Assembly: GCA_028679035.1 (NCBI GenBank)
Contig: JAJRCL010000033.1
Coordinates: 1 to 8,026, forward strand
Length of the DNA stretch: 8,026 nt
Direction of reading: 5' to 3'
Origin: Methanomicrobiales archaeon
GTDB lineage: Archaea > Halobacteriota > Methanomicrobia > Methanomicrobiales > JACTUA01
The position numbers were made by a program, and so were the translations under genes. This document shows positions 1 through 6,704 of the stretch, one piece after another; position 1 is the first letter of the stretch, and every line of letters starts with the position of its first letter. The notes beneath the pieces were generated by a model, which was given only the letters and a program-made list of their open reading frames with translations, had not been told where the DNA came from and did no database searches.

Positions 1-2064
1 AAATCCACCGGGGAGGTGATGGCGATCGGGCGGTCACTGGAGGAGGCATTCAAAAAGGCACTCCGCTCCCTGGACACGGATGTTCACCGCCACACCAACC
101 CGAGCGAGATCCGCATGATCCTCGAAAATCCAACCGACGAGCGGTTTGGCTGCCTGTTCGATGCCTTCCGTGCGGGTTTTACCGTGGAAGAGGTCGCCCG
201 GCTTACCAGCATTGAGACGTTCTTCCTGGAAAAAATCAAAAATATCGTCGCGATGGAAGATCAGCTGAAGGGCGCCTTCGATGAAAATCTCATCGCATCA
301 GCCAAAAAGATGGGATTCTCGAATGCCGAGATCGTCCGCCTGACGGGAAAATCCTGGGAGGAGATCGAAGCGCTGACGGGAGTGCCGTCCTATAAGATGG
401 TCGATACCTGCGCTGCGGAATTTCCGGCGACAACCCCGTATTTCTACTCCACCTGGGAGCAGGACACGGAGATCGTCCCCGACACCAGCCAGAAGGTGCT
501 CATCCTGGGATCCGGTCCCATCCGCATCGGCCAGGGGATCGAATTCGATTACTGTACGGTGCACGCGGTCAAGGCGCTGCGGGAGGAAGGGGTGCAGGTC
601 CACATCGTGAATAACAACCCTGAGACGGTTTCCACCGATTTCGATACCTCCGACCGCCTGTTTTTCGAGCCGATGCAGCTGGAAGACGTCGTCAACATCC
701 TCAAAACGGACCATTACGACGGGGTGATGGTCCAGTTCGGCGGCCAGAACTCCATCAATCTTGCCGTTCCCCTGGAAAAAGAGATGGCACGGCTGGGTCT
801 GGGGACCCGCATTCTGGGAACCTCACCGGACGCGATGGATATCGCGGAAGACCGGGACCGTTTCAGTGTGTTCCTGGACAAGCTGGGGATTCCCAGTCCC
901 CCAAATTCCTCTGCGTATTCGGAAGCGGAGGCCCGGGATATCGCCCGCCGGATCGGTTACCCGGTGCTGGTGCGCCCTTCCTATGTGCTGGGCGGACGTG
1001 CGATGGAGATCGTGCACGACGAAATGGAGCTGCAGACTTACATCAAGGAAGCAGTCCGGGTCTCCCGTAACCATCCGGTACTGATTGACCAGTTCCTGCA
1101 GAACGCGGTCGAGATCGACGTGGACGCGGTCTGCGACGGACATGAGGTACTCATCGGGGGGATCATGGAGCACATCGAGGAGGCAGGCGTTCACTCCGGT
1201 GATTCTGCCTGTGTCATCCCGCCCCAGTCTCTCTCCGATTCGGTCGTACGGCGCCTGCAGGAATATACCCGGGCCATCTCCCTCGGTCTGGGTGTGGTCG
1301 GGATGATCAACATCCAGTATGCCATCAAGGATGACGTCGTTTTTGTGCTGGAGGCAAACCCCCGTGCGAGCAGGACGGTTCCCTTCGTTTCGAAGGCTAC
1401 GGGAATCCCGCTTGCGAAGGTCGCAGCAAAAGTGATGGTGGGACGCCGGATCCATGACCTGGGCTACACGGAAAAGGAGATCTCACATGTGGCGGTCAAG
1501 GAAGTGGTCCTTCCCTTTAACAAGCTCCCCGGCGTTGACACCGTTCTTGGGCCGGAAATGAAATCCACCGGCGAAGTCATGGGGATCGACTGCGACTTCG
1601 GTCTTGCGTTCTACAAGGCCTGTATATCCGCCGACAACGAGCTCCCGGTGGAGGGAAACGTCTTCCTCTCCATCAGTGATGAACAGAAGGACGAAGTCGC
1701 CCCCATCGCACGGCGCCTGCGCGAGCTCGGACTCGTTCTCTACGGGACCGGGGGCACCGTCGATTTCCTCCGCCAGATCGGAGTTGAGGCAATGATGCTG
1801 CGCAAGGTGCAGGAAGGGTCCCCGAATGTCATCGACCTGATGCGCAAGGGCGACATCCGCCTGATTATTAATACACCGGCGGACAAGCAGTCGCGCCAGG
1901 ACCACTACCAGATCATGCGGGTGGCGGTGGACTACGGCATCCCGTACATTACCACCGTGCAGGCGGCACGGGCAGCGGCAATGGCGATCGATGCCATCAA
2001 GCACCGCAAAGTGCAGCTCGAGCCGCTCCAGTATTATCTGCGTCGTGTCGGAAATACGAAATAG
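1..2064 (+). CDS. carB: Carbamoyl-phosphate synthase large subunit, 5'-truncated by the window edge
   Basis: Makes carbamoyl phosphate from bicarbonate, ammonia (from glutamine via the small subunit CarA) and two ATP in the cytoplasm, feeding pyrimidine and arginine synthesis. The frame is open from base 1 and gives 687 residues against about 1060-1070 for the family, so roughly 375 N-terminal residues lie outside. Residues 1-25 (starting KSTGEVMAIGR) are the end of the first ATP-grasp half. Residues about 26-155 fit the oligomerisation domain. The second synthetase half starts near K165 (KVLILGSGPIRIGQG). Its ATP-grasp domain carries RPSYVLGGR (325-333) and probable metal ligands Q439, E451 and N453, spaced as in E. 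coli Q829/E841/N843. Residues about 550-687 are the MGS-like allosteric domain (YGTGGT at 581-586, K602, N624). The GTG at 16 and ATG at 19 are internal codons, not starts. A T-run follows the stop. carA is probably upstream but is not visible. Confidence 0.97.
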   Translation, partial: KSTGEVMAIGRSLEEAFKKALRSLDTDVHRHTNPSEIRMILENPTDERFGCLFDAFRAGFTVEEVARLTSIETFFLEKIKNIVAMEDQLKGAFDENLIASAKKMGFSNAEIVRLTGKSWEEIEALTGVPSYKMVDTCAAEFPATTPYFYSTWEQDTEIVPDTSQKVLILGSGPIRIGQGIEFDYCTVHAVKALREEGVQVHIVNNNPETVSTDFDTSDRLFFEPMQLEDVVNILKTDHYDGVMVQFGGQNSINLAVPLEKEMARLGLGTRILGTSPDAMDIAEDRDRFSVFLDKLGIPSPPNSSAYSEAEARDIARRIGYPVLVRPSYVLGGRAMEIVHDEMELQTYIKEAVRVSRNHPVLIDQFLQNAVEIDVDAVCDGHEVLIGGIMEHIEEAGVHSGDSACVIPPQSLSDSVVRRLQEYTRAISLGLGVVGMINIQYAIKDDVVFVLEANPRASRTVPFVSKATGIPLAKVAAKVMVGRRIHDLGYTEKEISHVAVKEVVLPFNKLPGVDTVLGPEMKSTGEVMGIDCDFGLAFYKACISADNELPVEGNVFLSISDEQKDEVAPIARRLRELGLVLYGTGGTVDFLRQIGVEAMMLRKVQEGSPNVIDLMRKGDIRLIINTPADKQSRQDHYQIMRVAVDYGIPYITTVQAARAAAMAIDAIKHRKVQLEPLQYYLRRVGNTK

Positions 2065-2073
2065 CCTTTTTTT
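2065..2073 (+). terminator. T-run terminator of carB
   Basis: Seven T residues (2067-2073) begin two bases after the carB stop codon. Archaeal RNA polymerase often terminates at such T-runs without a hairpin. The remaining 72 bases up to the end of the convergent winged-helix gene hold nothing else that I recognise. Confidence 0.55.
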
Positions 2074-2145
2074 ACGGATAAATGACCGTTCTGTTCCTTT
2101 GGCACAATTTCACTTAACGACCGTATCAGAAAAGTCCCGAAAGCT

Positions 2146-2403
2146 TCAGTCCTTACGGGTAATGCGTTCGCCAATCTGCATCGCGGACGGCGTCAGTTTA
2201 TAGTACTTTTCCCCTCCCTGGGTAGTACGGATCAGGGTTTTTCCGCTCTTCTTGTCGTACTGCTTGGCGTACCCCCAGTTCTTCAGCTTGAAGAGGCTGC
2301 GGGCGTCAAGGAAGGGAATGTACTGCTTTGCCTCGGCATAGGTGAAGGAGTTCTCACCAAATGCGAGGTAGAGACGTTCGAGGAGATCCATTGTTGAGGT
2401 CAT
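2146..2403 (-). CDS. Small predicted winged-helix DNA-binding protein (hypothetical, 85 aa)
   Basis: I do not recognise a named family. The 85-residue protein reads like a single winged-helix domain. A first helix lies around residues 6-15 (DLLERLYLAF), a second around 20-29 (FTYAEAKQYI), and a probable recognition helix around 33-44 (DARSLFKLKNWG). A basic wing with hairpin character follows at about 46-70. The end, KLTPSAMQIGERI, resembles the wing-plus-final-helix ending of many archaeal winged-helix regulators. There is no membrane segment, signal peptide or cysteine. The start at 2403 is the first ATG of the frame; the ATG at 2391 (Met5) is an alternative, and neither has a clear Shine-Dalgarno site. 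The gene is convergent with carB (81 bp between stops) and divergent from argG. A 14-bp inverted repeat lies 10 bases upstream of the start. That it is a gene is fairly sure; that it regulates the arginine or pyrimidine genes is inference from position. Confidence 0.75.
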   Translation of the reverse strand: MTSTMDLLERLYLAFGENSFTYAEAKQYIPFLDARSLFKLKNWGYAKQYDKKSGKTLIRTTQGGEKYYKLTPSAMQIGERITRKD

Positions 2404-2413
2404 GGAGAGCTGC

Positions 2414-2427
2414 CCGTCCCTGGACGG
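2414..2427. promoter_or_regulatory. 14-bp inverted repeat, possible operator of the winged-helix gene
   Basis: CCGTCC-ct-GGACGG has two perfect 6-bp arms and a 2-bp spacer. It lies between the TATA-like sequences (about 2430-2460) and the start codon at 2403, where a bound repressor would block initiation. A 2-base loop is too tight for a good RNA hairpin, which favours a site for a dimeric DNA-binding protein. Self-regulation by the winged-helix product is inference. Confidence 0.4.
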
Positions 2428-2450
2428 TAAAAGAATTATTATCTATGTTA

Positions 2451-2460
2451 CTATATTAAT
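2451..2460 (-). promoter_or_regulatory. TATA-like box candidate for the winged-helix gene
   Basis: The minus strand reads ATTAATATAG, centred about 52 bases before the start at 2403. This predicts a transcript start near 2430 and a leader of about 27 bases containing the inverted repeat. The minus-strand sequence around 2430-2440 is also T/A-rich and could serve a nearly leaderless transcript, so the exact box is uncertain. Confidence 0.35.
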
Positions 2461-2510
2461 CTAACCCAAATCGAATCACCTGTTAAATATTATATTTTAA
2501 AAAATATATT

Positions 2511-2521
2511 GATTATATATA
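2511..2521 (+). promoter_or_regulatory. TATA box candidate for argG in an AT-rich divergent region
   Basis: TTATATATA within the AT-rich block 2430-2530 is the best match in the window to the archaeal TATA box (about TTTATATA), with an A-rich stretch upstream where BRE would sit. It predicts a start near 2543 and an argG leader of about 145 bases. A weaker alternative is TTTTTAAG at 2596-2603, which would give a leader of about 60 bases. Apart from these elements, the palindrome at 2414 and the hairpin at 2574, I see nothing in the spacer 2404-2687. Confidence 0.4.
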
Positions 2522-2573
2522 GTATTTTGCGGTTTTACGCGTTAAATGCATGTATTTTAATAAACGGGCCTAT

Positions 2574-2600
2574 CCCACCGAAGGAACGTGGGGTGTTTTT
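2574..2600 (+). promoter_or_regulatory. Possible hairpin plus T-run in the argG leader
   Basis: CCCAC (2574-2578) can pair with GTGGG (2588-2592) around a 9-base loop, and GTTTTT (2595-2600) follows. If transcription starts at the strong TATA near 2515, this would be a terminator-like element about 90 bases ahead of argG. The stem is only 5 bp, and the T-run may instead be part of a second TATA box. Confidence 0.25.
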
Positions 2601-2677
2601 AAGAGTTGATAACCATTGTATGATGGACAGGACAAACGGGTTCAGCCACGCGTGTTTTTCCCGTGTATGGGCCACCT

Positions 2678-2682
2678 GAGGT
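2678..2682 (+). promoter_or_regulatory. Shine-Dalgarno site that fixes the argG start
   Basis: GAGGT, complementary to the conserved 16S rRNA tail, ends 5 bases before the ATG at 2688. The in-frame upstream ATGs at 2616 and 2667 have no such site, and the extra residues they would add do not look like the family. Confidence 0.6.
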
Positions 2683-2687
2683 TTCCT

Positions 2688-3881
2688 ATGGAAAAAGGCA
2701 AAGTCGTGCTCGCGTACTCCGGAGGTCTGGATACATCGATCTGCATCCCGCTCCTGCGGGAACGCTACGGTTTTGAGGAAGTTACCACCGTCTTTGTTGA
2801 CGTCGGGCAGCCTGCGGAAGACATCCGGGCTGCGGAAAAAAAAGGGCAGAAGCTTGCAGACCAGCATATCACCATCGACGCACGGGAGCGGTTTGTCAGC
2901 GATTTCGTGTTTCCTTCGGTCAAGGCGAATGCCTCTTATGAGGGTTACCCGGTCGGGACCGCCCTCGCCCGCCCCGTTATCGCCGAAGAGGTCGTGCAGG
3001 TCGCGGACCGCATCGGGGCGGAAGCGATCGCCCACGGATGCACCGGGAGGGGGAATGACCAGCTGCGGTTTGACTTCGTCATCCGTTCGTCCGGGTTCCG
3101 GGTGATCGCCCCGGTACGGGAAATGAACCTCACCCGCGAGTGGGAGATCGAGTATGCCCGGGAGAAGAATATCCCTGTCGCAGCGGTGCGGGGGAGCCCG
3201 TACTCCATCGACGAGAACTGCTGGAACCGCTCTATCGAAGGAGGAAAGCTGGAGGACCCTGCCTATCACCCCCCGGAGGAGATCTACCGGTGGACCGCAT
3301 CGCCGGACGATGCGCCCGGGGAAGCGGATATTGTGACCATCGCGTTCGAGAGGGGTATTCCTACGGAAATCGATGGATCCCGGATGCGGGGAATCGATCT
3401 CGTGACCGAGATGAACGTCCGGGCAGGGCGCAGCGGCGTGGGAAGGAATGACATGATCGAGGACCGGATCCTCGGGCTCAAGGCGCGGGAGGTCTACGAA
3501 CACCCGGCCGCAACTGCTCTCATCACTGCCCACCGGGACCTGGAGCAGCTGGTCCTCTCCCGGCAGGAGCTCGCATTCAAGCGGATGGTCGACGACCGCT
3601 GGTCTGAGCTCGCGTACATGGGACTCGTGTACGAGCCCCTGTTCTGGGCACTCTCTGCCTTTGTCGACAAGACGCAGGAGCGGGTAACCGGTTCCGTGGA
3701 CCTGCGGATGCACAAGGGATCGGTCCGTCCGGTCGGGAGGTCGTCACCGGAATCCCTCTATGCACCGGACCTTGTGTCATTTGACAGCACCTGCATCGAC
3801 CAGGCAACGGCCGAAGGGTTTTCCCGGTATTTCGGGCTGCAGGCACAGATCCTTCGACAGAAGAAAAAGACGGGCAGATAA
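2688..3881 (+). CDS. argG: Argininosuccinate synthase
   Basis: Condenses citrulline with aspartate, using ATP (to AMP and PPi), to give argininosuccinate in the cytoplasm. This is the next-to-last step of arginine synthesis. The protein has 397 residues, normal for archaeal and bacterial ArgG (about 400). Seen motifs: the N-type pyrophosphatase P-loop AYSGGLDTS (residues 9-17); the second family signature GCTGRGNDQLRF (117-128), with Arg where the classic pattern has Lys; SIDENCWNRSIEGG (173-186), part of the substrate region; and GVGRNDMIEDR (250-260). The ATG at 2688 is chosen because it has a Shine-Dalgarno site and puts the P-loop at the usual place. argH is not adjacent. A T-run terminator follows. 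The long minus-strand frame lying over this gene is a GC-driven shadow. Confidence 0.97.
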   Translation: MEKGKVVLAYSGGLDTSICIPLLRERYGFEEVTTVFVDVGQPAEDIRAAEKKGQKLADQHITIDARERFVSDFVFPSVKANASYEGYPVGTALARPVIAEEVVQVADRIGAEAIAHGCTGRGNDQLRFDFVIRSSGFRVIAPVREMNLTREWEIEYAREKNIPVAAVRGSPYSIDENCWNRSIEGGKLEDPAYHPPEEIYRWTASPDDAPGEADIVTIAFERGIPTEIDGSRMRGIDLVTEMNVRAGRSGVGRNDMIEDRILGLKAREVYEHPAATALITAHRDLEQLVLSRQELAFKRMVDDRWSELAYMGLVYEPLFWALSAFVDKTQERVTGSVDLRMHKGSVRPVGRSSPESLYAPDLVSFDSTCIDQATAEGFSRYFGLQAQILRQKKKTGR

Positions 3882-3885
3882 TAAA

Positions 3886-3893
3886 CCTTTTTT
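3886..3893 (+). terminator. T-run terminator of argG
   Basis: The sequence CC followed by six T residues lies a few bases after the TAA stop. It matches the pattern after carB, where CC and seven T follow the stop. No stable hairpin precedes it, as expected for archaeal T-run termination. Confidence 0.55.
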
Positions 3894-3953
3894 GTGAAGA
3901 TTCCCCGGTACATATTCCTGCAGAATTGCGACTGGATAGTGTGTTGTCAGCTG

Positions 3954-3961
3954 TTTTATCG
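3954..3961 (+). promoter_or_regulatory. TATA-like element, upstream promoter candidate for the ATPase gene
   Basis: TTTTATCG is a partial match to the archaeal TATA box. A start 25 or so bases downstream would fall near 3983, just before the 5' arm of the 10-bp inverted repeat at 3987. A competing candidate, TAAAACCTTTAG at 4061-4072, would start transcription near 4092 and exclude the repeat from the mRNA. Neither is a strong match. Confidence 0.25.
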
Positions 3962-3986
3962 TACAATGACCTGCAGAACTGTCATC

Positions 3987-4104
3987 GATCGGTAATGAGA
4001 GGATATTTCATCGTATGCCTTCCTGACGACAGGCAGGAAACAGCTGCCCCCGGGGGATCGTAAAACCTTTAGGTCAAGCCGCCCTATCGCTTGAATTACC
4101 GATC
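3987..4104 (+). promoter_or_regulatory. Nested inverted repeats before the ATPase: possible structured leader or multi-site operator
   Basis: A perfect 10-bp inverted repeat, GATCGGTAAT (3987-3996) and ATTACCGATC (4095-4104), encloses 98 bases and ends 6 bases before the ATPase ATG. Inside are TTCCTG/CAGGAA (4020-4025/4034-4039, 8-base loop), the palindrome CCCCCGGGGG (4047-4056), and TCAAGC/GCTTGA (4074-4079/4089-4094, 9-base loop), whose 3' arm directly abuts the outer stem. As RNA this would be a closing stem with internal hairpins, the general shape of a riboswitch. As DNA it could be a set of protein sites. It does not match any riboswitch consensus that I can recall. Real symmetry is seen; function is inference. 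Confidence 0.35.
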
Positions 4105-4110
4105 TTTCCT

Positions 4111-6654
4111 ATGCCCCTTGACCTCTCTCATTTTACCGGGCTCTCTAATGAAGAAGCACAGCGACGTCTTATCTCTGACGGGGCGAATGAACTCCCCTCC
4201 CGTGAGATCCGCGGAGTATTTGGCATCGTAAAAGATGTTATCCGGGAGCCAATGTTTCTCCTCCTGGTGGGAGCCGGCGCAATCTATTTCGTCCTGGGGG
4301 ATATCGAGGAAGGCGCCCTCCTCCTGTCGTTTGTCCTGGTGATCATCGGCATCACTGTCTACCAGGAGCGGAAGACGGAAAGAGCGCTCGAAGCATTAAA
4401 AAACCTTTCCAGCCCGCGGGCACTGGTCATCCGGGATGGCGGGCTGATACGGGTTGCGGGACGCGATGTTGTACGAGGAGATCTCATTTTTATGAGCGAA
4501 GGCGATCGCGTTCCTGCAGATGCGCTGCTGATCTCGTCAACAAACCTTTCGGTCGATGAATCGCTCCTGACGGGAGAATCGGTCCCGGTCAGAAAACTTC
4601 CCTCTCTGGGGAATCCCGGAGATCGGAAACCCGGTGGAGACGACCAGCCCTGGCTCTACTCCGGCCCACTGGTGGTCCAGGGCCAGGGCATTGCCGAAGT
4701 GGTCACCACCGGTATACACACCGAGATGGGAAGAATCGGGAAGGCATTGCAGTCTGTTGACGTGGAAGAAACGCGTCTTCATGTGGAAACCGCCCATATC
4801 GTCCGGAGCATCGCGTTTATCGGGCTGCTTCTTTTCATTATCGTCGTGGTCGGCTACGGACTGACGAGAGGAGACTGGCTCCATGGACTCCTTGCAGGCA
4901 TCACTCTCGCCATGGCCATACTCCCGGAAGAGTTCCCCGTTGTCCTGACCGTATTTCTTGCCCTTGGGGCATGGCGCCTTTCAAAATTACACGTCCTCGC
5001 CCGCCATGTCCCGGCAATCGAGACCCTGGGGGCAACGACGGTCCTCTGCGTGGACAAGACTGGGACGCTCACCCTGAACCAGATGACGGTCGCCACGTGC
5101 ATCGCTGAGGGTTCATCCTTCAACTGCTCCACCGATTCCGGTACCCCCCTCCCGGAACCCTTTCACGAACTTCTCGAGTATGCGATACTGTCCTGTAAGA
5201 AGGATCCGTTTGACCCCATGGAACACGCACTGCTCAGGATAGGGAAAGAAAACCTTTCGGATACCGAGCATCTTCATCAGGACTGGGATCTTCTGCTCGA
5301 GTACCCGCTCTCCCGGGAACTCCTGGCCATGTCCAATGTCTGGCGATCAAAAGCAGGGGATCAGTACATTATCGCTGCGAAAGGAGCCCCGGAGGCGATC
5401 TTTGATCTGTGCCATCTTGGTGCACCGAAAATCATTTCGCTTACCAGGGAAGTCGAGGAGCTCGCGGCACAGGGGCTCCGCGTGCTGGGGGTGGCAAAGG
5501 CCCATTTCCGTGAAGGAGAGCTGCCGGATGGTCAGCATGCCTTTGCCTTTTCCTATCTCGGGCTGATAGGTTTTGCCGATCCGGTGCGATCGGATGCAGC
5601 CGCAGCGGTCAGGGAATGCAGGACCGCAGGGATCCGGGTGGTCATGATCACCGGGGACTACCCGGCTACAGCCCGCAACATCGCCCTTCAGATCGGGCTT
5701 CCCGGGACAGATAACATTCTTACGGGGCCTGCCCTTGAATTGGTCCCGGTGGAGAGGCGGAACGCGGTAATTCGCTCCACAGCTATCTTTGCCCGGGTTG
5801 TTCCCGAACAAAAACTCCAGATCGTCGAATCGTTGAAGTCGGCAGGGGAGATCGTGGCCATGACCGGTGATGGGGTGAACGATGCCCCGGCGTTGAAAGC
5901 TGCCCATATCGGTATCGCCATGGGAGAACGGGGGACCGATGTTGCCCGGGAAGCATCTTCGCTGGTTCTCCTTGATGACAATTTTGCGTCTATTGTTGCG
6001 GGAGTACGGATGGGGCGGCGGATTTATGCAAACCTCAAAAAGGCCATGTCGTATATCATTTCCGTCCATGTCCCCATCGCCGGCCTCTCTCTCATCCCGG
6101 TCCTATTCGGATGGCCTCTTATTCTCCTCCCAATCCAGATCGTATTTCTTGAGCTGATTATTGATCCCGCCTGTTCCGTAGTATTTGAGGCGGAACAGGA
6201 AGAGTCTGACATCATGCAGCAACCTCCGCGGAAACCGTCGGACCACATCCTCGATCGTCCCACGAGTGCAATTGCCCTGACCCAGGGTTTCGTGACCTTT
6301 GGCATTGTGCTCGCGATTTACCTCTACGGCATGCTGCAGGGGCTCAGCGATGACCAGTTGCGGACGGTTTCATTTATCACCATTGTGGTGGCAAACCTTG
6401 CCCTCATCAGCACGAACCGTTCATGGTCGGAAAGTATTGCCGCCACGTGGAAAAAACCGAACGCCGCATTCTGGTGGGTAATGGGAGGGACCGTCTTTTT
6501 CCTTGGCGCGGTACTTGTTGTCCCCGGTCTGCGGGCACTTTTCCGGTTTGCGCCGATCGCACCCGGATATCTCTTCCTCAGTATTATCGGGGGCGCGCTT
6601 ACGATTGCATGGTTCGAGCTCTTCAAGGTGTTGCGGGCTCACCACGGCCCGTAG
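4111..6654 (+). CDS. P-type cation-transporting ATPase (P2-like, substrate unknown)
   Basis: Membrane pump that moves a cation using ATP through a phospho-aspartate intermediate. The 847 residues are full length for a P2-type pump. In order: N-terminal cation-ATPase segment (1-45); TM1-2 (about 48-85); actuator domain with TGES (154-157); TM3-4 (about 229-285) with PEEFP at 272-276; phosphorylation motif DKTGTLT (D315-T321); nucleotide domain with KGAPE (424-428); DPVR (490-493); hinge motif TGDGVNDAP (585-593); then six C-terminal TM segments, ten in all. No heavy-metal domain or CPC motif is present, which argues against the Cu/Zn class. Aligned by eye with SERCA, E273 and D685 keep two calcium ligands, but N768, E771, N796 and T799 become H653, I656, E681 and I684. 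Classical calcium transport is therefore not assured. The ATG at 4111 has no Shine-Dalgarno site; the upstream region has nested inverted repeats. Convergent with the next gene. Confidence 0.93.
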   Translation: MPLDLSHFTGLSNEEAQRRLISDGANELPSREIRGVFGIVKDVIREPMFLLLVGAGAIYFVLGDIEEGALLLSFVLVIIGITVYQERKTERALEALKNLSSPRALVIRDGGLIRVAGRDVVRGDLIFMSEGDRVPADALLISSTNLSVDESLLTGESVPVRKLPSLGNPGDRKPGGDDQPWLYSGPLVVQGQGIAEVVTTGIHTEMGRIGKALQSVDVEETRLHVETAHIVRSIAFIGLLLFIIVVVGYGLTRGDWLHGLLAGITLAMAILPEEFPVVLTVFLALGAWRLSKLHVLARHVPAIETLGATTVLCVDKTGTLTLNQMTVATCIAEGSSFNCSTDSGTPLPEPFHELLEYAILSCKKDPFDPMEHALLRIGKENLSDTEHLHQDWDLLLEYPLSRELLAMSNVWRSKAGDQYIIAAKGAPEAIFDLCHLGAPKIISLTREVEELAAQGLRVLGVAKAHFREGELPDGQHAFAFSYLGLIGFADPVRSDAAAAVRECRTAGIRVVMITGDYPATARNIALQIGLPGTDNILTGPALELVPVERRNAVIRSTAIFARVVPEQKLQIVESLKSAGEIVAMTGDGVNDAPALKAAHIGIAMGERGTDVAREASSLVLLDDNFASIVAGVRMGRRIYANLKKAMSYIISVHVPIAGLSLIPVLFGWPLILLPIQIVFLELIIDPACSVVFEAEQEESDIMQQPPRKPSDHILDRPTSAIALTQGFVTFGIVLAIYLYGMLQGLSDDQLRTVSFITIVVANLALISTNRSWSESIAATWKKPNAAFWWVMGGTVFFLGAVLVVPGLRALFRFAPIAPGYLFLSIIGGALTIAWFELFKVLRAHHGP

Positions 6655-6704
6655 CCCGATACCTGGAAAAATACAAGGAATTCCGAGTCACTGCATAAAT
6701 TTTT
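6655..6704. terminator. Convergent gene end with T-runs on both strands
   Basis: The ATPase and the minus-strand membrane gene end 33 bp apart. On the plus strand T5 at 6700-6704 follows the ATPase stop. On the minus strand T5 (A5 at 6667-6671) follows the other stop. Each may serve as a terminator, one inside the end of the facing gene. The spacer also holds the palindrome GGAATTCC (6677-6684). Confidence 0.3.

Noticed and set aside
12..24. Strong Shine-Dalgarno-like GGAGGTGAT with GTG/ATG codons near the left edge, looking like a gene start
   Set aside because: It is the coding sequence for GEVM inside the conserved KSTGEVMAIG motif. The frame continues upstream to base 1, and the protein lacks the first third of CarB if started here.
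823..1455. 210-codon open frame on the minus strand
   Set aside because: Antisense to the second ATP-grasp domain of carB; no family resemblance.
2616..2687. Upstream ATGs (2616, 2667) as the argG start
   Set aside because: They lack a ribosome binding site and add residues not typical of the family, whereas ATG 2688 has GAGGT at the right distance.
2535..3713. 392-codon open frame on the minus strand
   Set aside because: It lies antisense over argG, which has clear family motifs. The frame is kept open by GC-rich codon use and shows no recognisable domain.
4047..4056. CCCCCGGGGG as a stand-alone hairpin or terminator
   Set aside because: A loop-less palindrome cannot make a stable RNA hairpin on its own, and no T-run follows. 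It is kept only as part of the wider symmetric region.
3995..4063. 22-codon open frame in the spacer before the ATPase, possible leader peptide
   Set aside because: No Shine-Dalgarno site, no run of regulatory codons, and it overlaps the inverted repeats, which explain the region better.
5347..6069. 240-codon open frame on the minus strand
   Set aside because: Antisense shadow of the ATPase nucleotide and phosphorylation domains; composition is low in hydrophobic residues and shows no motif.
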